Shown piece after piece: positions 58,417-64,000 of a stretch of 64,000 nt of DNA (within the stretch, counting starts at the first letter, position 1; every line of letters starts with the position of its first letter). The stretch is taken from NCBI GenBank assembly GCA_038373885.1, contig JAWZYV010014407.1, forward strand, positions 186,001 to 250,000. The letters are read 5' to 3'. The notes under the pieces are model-generated. The model had not been told where the DNA came from. It searched no databases and saw only the letters and a program-made list of their open reading frames with translations. Origin of the DNA: Cheiracanthium punctorium (lineage: Eukaryota; Arthropoda; Arachnida; Araneae; Cheiracanthiidae). Both the position numbers and the translations under genes were made by a program.

Positions 58417-58842
58417 CCCTTTGAGGCGCAACACTTTGCCAATGCTGAAAAAAGGAGCAGCCGTTGCCATCGCTCGACTTAACTGCCAGCAAGATGGCGG
58501 ACGATCGACGTTCATCGCTGTGGCACGCGATGAACGTTTCGATCGTCCGCCATCTTGCTGGTAGCTAAGCCGAGCGATGGCAACGGCTTCCCCTTTTTTC
58601 AGCATTGGGCAATCTATTCAGCTGTTCTCGCATTCTTCCATTTTTCAGCAGATGTCAGTGCTGCTAAAAATAATCGTGACATTTTTTTTACGGGAAAGGA
58701 CGCGCTAAAAAGTAAAGGATTCTCGTGGAGCTATGTCACCTGCAACTATTTTTATAGAAATCAAATCTATTCTTCGTGACTGGCAACAGTCAAAACGTCA
58801 GAGTTTGGCGTTCCCGTAGGGGGAACACTGCGCGTTAAAGGG
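58417..58842 (-). mobile_element. TTAA MITE, 426 bp, nested
   Basis: Between TTAA at 58413-58416 and 58843-58846, minus orientation. The foldback tip is short (TTCATCGCTGTGGCACGCGATGAA), having lost the CTAGAGACCC segment. The terminal hairpin is changed (GTTCCCGTAGGGGGAAC). Frames 58378-58605 and 58555-58779 are repeat translations. Confidence 0.88.
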
Positions 58843-58993
58843 TTAATCCACAACCGCGCAAAGTGGAGATTATAAGTGAGTGACCCTATATCATTATTTT
58901 CCAATTCCTCATAACGGGACCTTCCAAAATTCGCGTATAAAGAAAAGACGCGTATAACTGAGAAGCGCATAATTAAGAAGTCGCTGTATAAGG

Positions 58994-59290
58994 ATTTATT
59001 TTCTCTCACAGTACTAAAGAAACGAAACAACTTTCCTACCGCCGATCCCCATCCTCCTTCACGGACTCGCAGAGGCAGAAAGCTCGGCGGGAAAAACTTC
59101 GAGCTGGCACTGAGCCAAATCTTTTATGAGCTCATCCAATTTCTTGCTTCTGCTTTTTATACCTTTGAGCCGCCGATCGTCTGCGTGCAAGTTGGAGTGA
59201 CAGACGATAATGCGGATATCCATTAGAGAGGAACGATCTGGACCTTTGTAGGAGGGTGTAGGGGAGAGGCGTTTTCGGACTTGTCACGAA
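58994..59290 (+). repeat. Three-copy dispersed segment, copy 3
   Basis: CACAGTACTAAAGAAACGAAAC, GATCCCCATCCTCCTTC, GGACTCGCAGAGGCAGAAAG, a TGGCACTGAGCCAAATC stretch, GACAGACGATAATGCGG and GGAACGATCTGGACC match copies 1 and 2 in order. It begins right after the Helitron remnant. Confidence 0.65.
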
Positions 59291-59652
59291 ACTTGGATAA
59301 CTGTTTATGTTAAAAGGACCGTTCGGTAAAAAAAAGTTATACCTGTCTCCTTTGAGATTAATGGCGTTTGATTATTTTCACAGAACAATGAACTACCAAG
59401 CCGTGTCAACTTTGTTCTCGGTAGCGTATGATAATCTTCAGGAGTCGAAAGGAAAGTGACATCACACACAATCCTTCTTTTTAATAATATCCTACGACCG
59501 GGTCTGTCAAGAGTGTCAATGCTCTCTCACTTCTGTATGTGTACTTGGATATCAGGGCGGGTAAAAGGGAGTAAAGGGAGAAATATGTGTTGTGGCTGTT
59601 CTTTCCATACATAGTAGATTTATTTTTCTTTTTCATATGACTAAACTACCCT
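59291..59652. other. No gene recognised
   Basis: No shared repeat and no frame worth reporting. Confidence 0.5.
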
Positions 59653-59656
59653 TTAA

Positions 59657-60074
59657 CCCTATAACGCGCGGTGTTCCCGCTTTGGGAACACCAAACTCTG
59701 ACGTTTCGACTGTTGCCAGTCACGAAGAATAGATTGGATTTCTATAAAAAATAGTGGCGGGTGACATAGCTCCACGAGAATCCTTTACTTTTTAGCACGT
59801 CATTTAACGTAAAAAATCGTCACGATTATTTTTAACAGCATTGAAATCTGCAGAAAAATGGAAGAATGCGAGAACAGCTGGATAGATTGCCCAATGCTGA
59901 AAAAAGGGCAGCCGTTGCCATCGCTCGACTACTACCAGCACTATGGCGGACGATCGAAACGTTCATCGCGTACCACAGATCTAGAGACCTTTTTTGACGC
60001 AGATGGCTGTGCCGGCACAGGCAGCTGCGTCAAAAAAGGGTCTGTAGGCGGACGATCGAAACGTTCATCGCGTG
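59657..60074 (+). mobile_element. TTAA MITE, truncated after the hairpin tip
   Basis: Starts after TTAA (59653-59656) with CCCTATAACGCGCGGTG. Runs through the full first arm and the tip GCTGTGCCGGCACAGGCAGC. The second arm is short and rearranged: GGGTCTGTAGG leads to GGCGGACGATCG in the first-arm direction and stops at TTCATCGCGTG, where mariner sequence begins. Confidence 0.8.
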
Positions 60075-60075
60075 A

Positions 60076-60590
60076 AGCGCTTCCCTTTCAGGTGGTTTCT
60101 TCAGTGGAACCAACACATGGAAATCGCAGGGCGACATGTCCGGACTGTAGGGCGGATGGTCCAACGTCTCTCACTTGAACGTGGCCAGTTCCTTGGCGAA
60201 AACGGACATTCCATTTTCTCATTGACTTGTGGGACACACAGCCTTCCCAGTATACGATCATCCTCCTGCGATGAATAGTGGCCGGTTTAACACCTTCCGC
60301 TGTCAGAAATCGGATAACGCCTCGCTGCCCCTAAATCGCCGAATTTTGCAATGTGAACACCATCCTGTCCTCACACGCATTGCCGCGTCAATTGGACGTA
60401 GGAGGGTGCTTTTTACAAGAGCTTCTGCTCTCTCCTGCGGCCCCTCGCATGTTCCTATCCACACAAAAGGCACGAATCGCATTCCTAGATGTCTCGCTAC
60501 GTGCTCTCGTAGCTGCATGGACAAATATGATAACGGTTAGGTTGTTGCGACGTTTCGTACCTTTTCATTTGATCACCCCTTGTAGTTGCG
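60076..60590 (-). pseudogene. mariner transposase pseudogene with internal deletion
   Basis: Minus strand. A possible terminal segment CTACAAGGGGTGATCAAATG lies near 60573-60587. Further in, a frame reads VIRFLTAEGVKPATIHRR and MRKWNVRFRQG, the N-terminal helix-turn-helix region of mariner (Mos1-type) transposases. After a frame change comes LDHPPYSPDMSPCDFHVL, the motif with the third catalytic aspartate. The roughly 200 residues between, with the first two aspartates, are missing. Three frames must be used, so it is dead. Confidence 0.8.
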
Positions 60591-60639
60591 CTGAACCCTG
60601 ACTCCAAGATAAAACTTTTTCCTCTATGACTGCAAAAAG

Positions 60640-61201
60640 ATTACAAAGTCAAGGACAAAAAACCTAACAACTTCTACATCGTTTGTACGATCCGCTTGAA
60701 AATTTTCACAAGTTTGTAAAAAAATATAGAAAACAATCTGTCAATTTTAAAAATCTGAAAATCCACCCGTTCCTTCATTTTTAAGCGATTTTTCGCTATT
60801 TTCAGCACCATTTCGTTTCCGAGAGTCAGAAAAATTGAATCATTTGCGTGACAAAATGACCTATTTTAAGTGAAAATGACGTCATACAATTGGGGGGATT
60901 CCAATACGTTTAAAATAATTTCTTCCGATTACACAGTTTATTATTTTTTTCCCCACAAATAAACCGTCTATTGGATATTCGAATGTTTATGTATACAAAA
61001 CGAAAGCTTTCGACTGCGAAAAGATTCCGCGCGTTTCCAGATGAGCATGAAATTCGATTTGGGTCTGTAATAAAAATTGAATATGAACTTATTTATTTTA
61101 GGTGGATGAAAATTAAATATATTGAATGAAAGACAAATTTCCTTAAAATGTTTTTTCTCTCGCCCGTTGTAATTGCCTTCACAACAGGCTTTGACTTCTA
61201 G
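60640..61201 (+). mobile_element. Helitron fragment with 3' end
   Basis: The body GATCCGCTTGAAAATTTTCAC, AAATCTGAAAATCCACCCG and TTTAAGCGATTTTTCG matches the Helitron at 28188 (28280-28560). The 3' end has a hairpin, GCCCGTTGT (61162-61170) with ACAACAGGC (61181-61189), then TTTGACTTCTAG and T. The 5' end is not clear. The 3' end differs from 28188 but matches 53069, so two Helitron 3' types share one body. Confidence 0.68.
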
Positions 61202-61439
61202 TTTTAGAGATATTCTGCTCTTTGAAATGAAACAAAATTGAATATTATTAAGGATTACAAAATGAAGCTTCATCGAAAATAGTGTCTGTATAGTTAAAAG
61301 TTTTTCTATACGGGAGCACTCAAAATAATTTCAATACAATACGGTCAATGGCAGTTTAGAGACAGGCATCTATTTTAAGCATATAGTACTATCCTGCAAT
61401 ATGATTAGCTAATAATCCGACGACGATCGTGTGCCTCCT

Positions 61440-61575
61440 TCAAAATTTGAGGCAAAAGCCGGCAATGTTGGCGACTTTTTCGATAAATTGCCAAATTGGG
61501 TGCGAAAAAAATGCTTTGAAAAATGAACCGAACTTGGCGATATTTTTATTATTTTACGATAAATCGAAAAAGGTA
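61440..61575. repeat. TTGGCGA dispersed repeat fragment
   Basis: GGCAATGTTGGCGACTTTTTCGATAAATTGCC and CGAACTTGGCGATATTTTTAT resemble 16095, 22960 and 26925. Ends unclear. Confidence 0.5.
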
Positions 61576-61859
61576 TTTACGTATTATCCCGGCGGTCATT
61601 AACGCCAAACTATTTTTTCCTCAAATTTCCTGGCAAACTGTTGGCAATCGTATTCCGAACCATCAATAATTTCATGTGTTCGGCATTTATCTTTGCGAAA
61701 AAGTTGCTCGTCTTGGAGGATCGCCTGGATTGTAGTACCTCGAAAAATGTCTAATGTAATTATATTAAGCTATTGAAAAAACACTCAAAATACTGGTGTT
61801 AAACGATAAAGTAATTAAAAAACTTTGTAAAAAACACACATAAGAAGTAAAAGGAAAAA

Positions 61860-61903
61860 GGATACGCGTTTCGTTCAAAAATTGTTTTGAACTTCTTCAG
61901 TCC
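61860..61903 (-). ncRNA. Hammerhead-ribozyme-like motif, left arm
   Basis: Minus strand: GGA (61901-61903), core CUGAAGA (61894-61900), extra A, helix II GTTCAAAA with TTTTTGAAC, GAAA (61869-61872), helix III CGCG (61865-61868), UA (61863-61864), UCC (61860-61862). GGA pairs with UCC. Same sequence as the right-arm motif. Confidence 0.6.
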
Positions 61904-61953
61904 AAGCCCTTTGACGTCTGTGGGTTCCCTGTGTTCTTTACGTCAAAGGGCTT

Positions 61954-61997
61954 GGACTGAAGAAGTTCAAAACAATTTTTGAACGAAACGCGTATCC
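61954..61997 (+). ncRNA. Hammerhead-ribozyme-like motif, right arm
   Basis: GGA (61954-61956), core CUGAAGA (61957-61963), extra A (61964), helix II (61965-61984, at least 8 pairs), GAAA (61985-61988), CGCG (61989-61992), UA (61993-61994), UCC (61995-61997). Cleavage would follow A61994. Very short, self-complementary helix III is typical of retroelement hammerheads, which may act as dimers. Helix I is only 3 bp here, which weakens the case for a lone copy. Confidence 0.62.
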
Positions 61998-62045
61998 TTT
62001 TTCCTTTTACTTCTTATGTGTGTTTTTTACAAAGTTTTTTAATTA

Positions 62046-63059
62046 CTTTATATTAAGCTATGTCGATTTCTTTGGAAATTTTGAAAAGTCGTTACTCGCA
62101 CTTTAATTAACTGATTTATTGTATTGTGTTTTGTTAAGGGCTATGTGCCTAGGAGTATGAGGGGGGTCTCCGACCGACGAAAATTTGTTAATGCATTAGA
62201 ACCCAAAACGAGTTAACGTCCTTATGATTTCGGTTATTTGTCTGTTCTGATGTCCACCCATCCAGTGTTCTAACTGCTGTGGATATACATCGATTTGTGC
62301 GAAATTTATGTTTTTTCTATGTACAGTACCACCTACCATATTGAAAATGGTGTATGTAGCATTTATAGTTCTTTTACAGGAGAAAAAAATCCAATGTATA
62401 GCACAGTCTAAAAAACAGAACTAAAAGAGGGGGGTGGGTTCGGGGGGGGGGTCTCCCCCTGTATCTGTTGATACAGGAATGACTGAATCAACAGTCATTC
62501 TTGAAAACATATTTTAGAGATATTCGATTTTTGAAAGAAAACAAAGTTGGCATATATATTACTAAGGCTCTCAAAATGATGCTCTCCATTGAGAATAACG
62601 TTAATAGTTCTACAGGAGCACTCAAAAGTATTCCCATTGCAGTCTGTGGCATTTGAGAGACACTAATACATTTCTAGCACAAGACAATGAGTATAAAATT
62701 TTTATATTTTTCAGTTAAACGCTAAAAAAAATTAAAGGTCTTTTACAGGGTCTCATAAAATTGCATTTATAGTGATAATACAACATTTTTTTATCCACGA
62801 AATCTCGCCAGTTTTAACTAAAAAACATAGCAGATTTGGCGCAAAAATACTTTGTATTGGAAAGTGTTTTATAATCTATGAGCTTGGCATGATTTATCTT
62901 CCTTGATTTTTTAAGGCAACAGATAAATTTTGTAATTATTTTTTTCTTTCCTTCTTTCTTTTCAGTTTCATTTATTTATTTTTTGGATAAGACAATTTCT
63001 AAAGCTCTATATAGTGGAACTGTAAATCAGTTGTAGACAACTCATTGAAAGAATATATG
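62046..63059. other. Mixed repeat remnants, no gene
   Basis: 62240-62300 (TCTGTTCTGATGTCCACCC and CTAACTGCTGTGGATA) resembles the Helitron words at 57230. A GGTCTCCCCCTGTATC segment near 62450 resembles 57148. 62790-62930 is an inverse relative of 22886-23060. Confidence 0.45.
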
Positions 63060-63640
63060 TATAACTCGGCTGTTCGAGCCTTGACAATGGGAGACCCCCC
63101 CTGAACCCTCCTAATTTTTTAGTTTCATGATTGCCATATTAAAACGGCATTAATGGACTATGTCATTTTATCTCTCATCTATCGTGTATTTCACCTGGTA
63201 ACCCCATGTTGAAATTTTTAGGATTGTAACCTATTTATAGAAAAATACATGTGATGCACATTCTACAGCTTAGTAAATATTGCAACAATAGATTAAAGCT
63301 CTTGTGAACTAATAGTATTTAAATATATGTAAAATATACTTGTGATGTATATTCTACAGCTTACGAAATATTGTAACAATAGATTAAAGCAGTTGTGAAC
63401 TAATAGTATTTAAATAAACGGATGAAATTTTTAAACAATCATTTTATCAAATAAATGCAACCTTACGGAGCTTATAGAAAACGTGGTTTACGTAACACAT
63501 ACTAACATTTTCAGCGGACATTTATTCTTACTTTTATGTCGCGTTTTCGTAACGCATTTTCGTGTCTTATTTTTATGTCACATTTTCAAAAGGGGGTGAG
63601 AGATAAAATGACATAGTCATTAATATATTTAATGTGGCTG
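63060..63640 (+). repeat. Repeat inverted relative to 56845, with a tandem duplication
   Basis: AACTCGGCTGTTCGAGCC, GACTATGTCATTTTATCTC and ACCTATTTATAGAAAAATAC mirror 56845-57180. Here a unit of about 92 bp is duplicated: ACATGTGATGCACATTCTAC near 63247 and ACTTGTGATGTATATTCTAC near 63338, each ending in ACTAATAGTATTTAAATA. The other copy has a single unit. GAGATAAAATGACATAGTC recurs at 63599. Confidence 0.65.
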
Positions 63641-64000
63641 TTGCATGCCTGCATTATTTAGTCAACTCATTACCTAGGCGAAACTGAATGAGTATTCTAA
63701 AGTCAGCAATAAGAACACACACAAGAGTATATCCAACAATACTGTGGAACAAAAACACGGTTCTCAGTAAAAAATTTCAGGGAGCATCCAAAAGGGGGGA
63801 AATAAAAGAAAGACAGAAAGAAAGGCTGTATCATTATCTTTTCGTTGACTAAAAGCGAAACTCGGGCAAACGGAGGAGGGATATCCAGATCCTTGCACCA
63901 CCCACCTATGGCCTTTAGAAAATGGATTCCTTACCAATAATGTTACATTTTTGTCTTCATTTGAAGAATGAATCCAGAAATAAACAAAATATAGAAAGAA
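63641..64000. other. No gene recognised
   Basis: Nothing identified to the end of the window. Confidence 0.5.

Larger units (their letters stand above)
57521..58986. mobile_element. pogo/Tigger-like element carrying a SINE and a TTAA MITE
   Basis: Flanked by TA at 57519-57520 and 58987-58988. Imperfect terminal repeats: GAGCAATCTCTCACTTATAC against CAGCGACTTCTTAATTATGC. The left 360 bp match the right end of 17835-18620 inverted, including GCGTATAACTGAAAGGGT. The right 130 bp (CCTATATCATTATTTTCC, CGGGACCTTCCAAAATTCGC) match its left end. Minus the SINE (58202-58412) and MITE (58417-58842) it would be about 830 bp. No transposase frame. Confidence 0.75.
61783..62045. mobile_element. Penelope-like foldback with almost perfect arms
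   Basis: The arms (about 61811-61913 and 61941-62045) are almost perfect inverted copies separated by about 27 bp. Each has, from the centre outward, GTCAAAGGGCTTGGACTG-type sequence, the ribozyme-like block, CCTTTTACTTCTTATGTGTG and ACAAAGTTTTTTAATTACTTT. The left side alone continues into AACACTCAAAATACTGGTGTT, the family tail. The high arm identity suggests the youngest copy in the window, or arm correction. Confidence 0.72.

Overview
This window looks like a gene desert in a metazoan genome, most likely an arthropod and plausibly a chelicerate such as a spider. That assignment is inference. It rests on the AT-rich base composition, the absence of any bacterial-style gene packing, tRNA-derived SINEs, Helitrons, mariner relics, TTAA-specific (piggyBac-type) MITEs, hAT MITEs and Penelope-like foldbacks. 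I found no host protein-coding exon, rRNA gene or true tRNA gene that I can defend. Open reading frames are all short (149 codons at most), and many are simply translations of repeats.

What the window holds is a dense, layered set of mobile elements. (1) A TTAA-flanked MITE family of about 400-510 bp has ends reading CCCTTTAACGCGCA and CCCTTTGAGGCGCA and a long inverted repeat in its right half. It occurs in about 13 recognisable copies on both strands, plus older relatives. (2) Small hAT-type elements carry exact or near-exact 8-bp target duplications at 4953, 13858, 32118, 33900, 35035 and 35495. (3) Helitron-type elements end in CTAG; the complete one at 19439-21058 contains nine tandem units of about 156 bp. 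(4) Several tRNA-derived SINE families are present, with recognisable B boxes. (5) Two related TA-flanked, pogo-like elements lie at 17835 and 57521. (6) Three mariner transposase relics lie at 6585, 31845 and 60076. (7) Foldback elements at 733, 47800, 53640 and 61783 carry hammerhead-ribozyme-like motifs in opposed arms, in the manner of Penelope-like retroelements.

The layers can be ordered. At 4274-5142 a TTAA MITE sits in the TTAA of an older relative, and that relative also took a hAT MITE. At 14398-15485 a TTAA MITE was opened at an internal TTAA by a different TTAA element. At 23127-24382 a SINE with an 11-bp target duplication has a terminal-inverted-repeat element at its head, which itself contains another SINE. 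At about 57190-58993 a Helitron end is split by a pogo-like element that holds a SINE and a TTAA MITE.

The most interesting signal is the set of ribozyme-like motifs. Four copies keep a hammerhead-type core (CUGANGA, a paired helix II, GAAA, a short self-complementary helix III, then UA or UC). Their helix I base pairs differ in sequence between copies but remain complementary. The remaining single-copy DNA, mainly 1076-4273, 7026-8504, 11127-13849, 30493-31844, 35710-38542, 42398-47207 and 54291-55344, shows nothing I can name.
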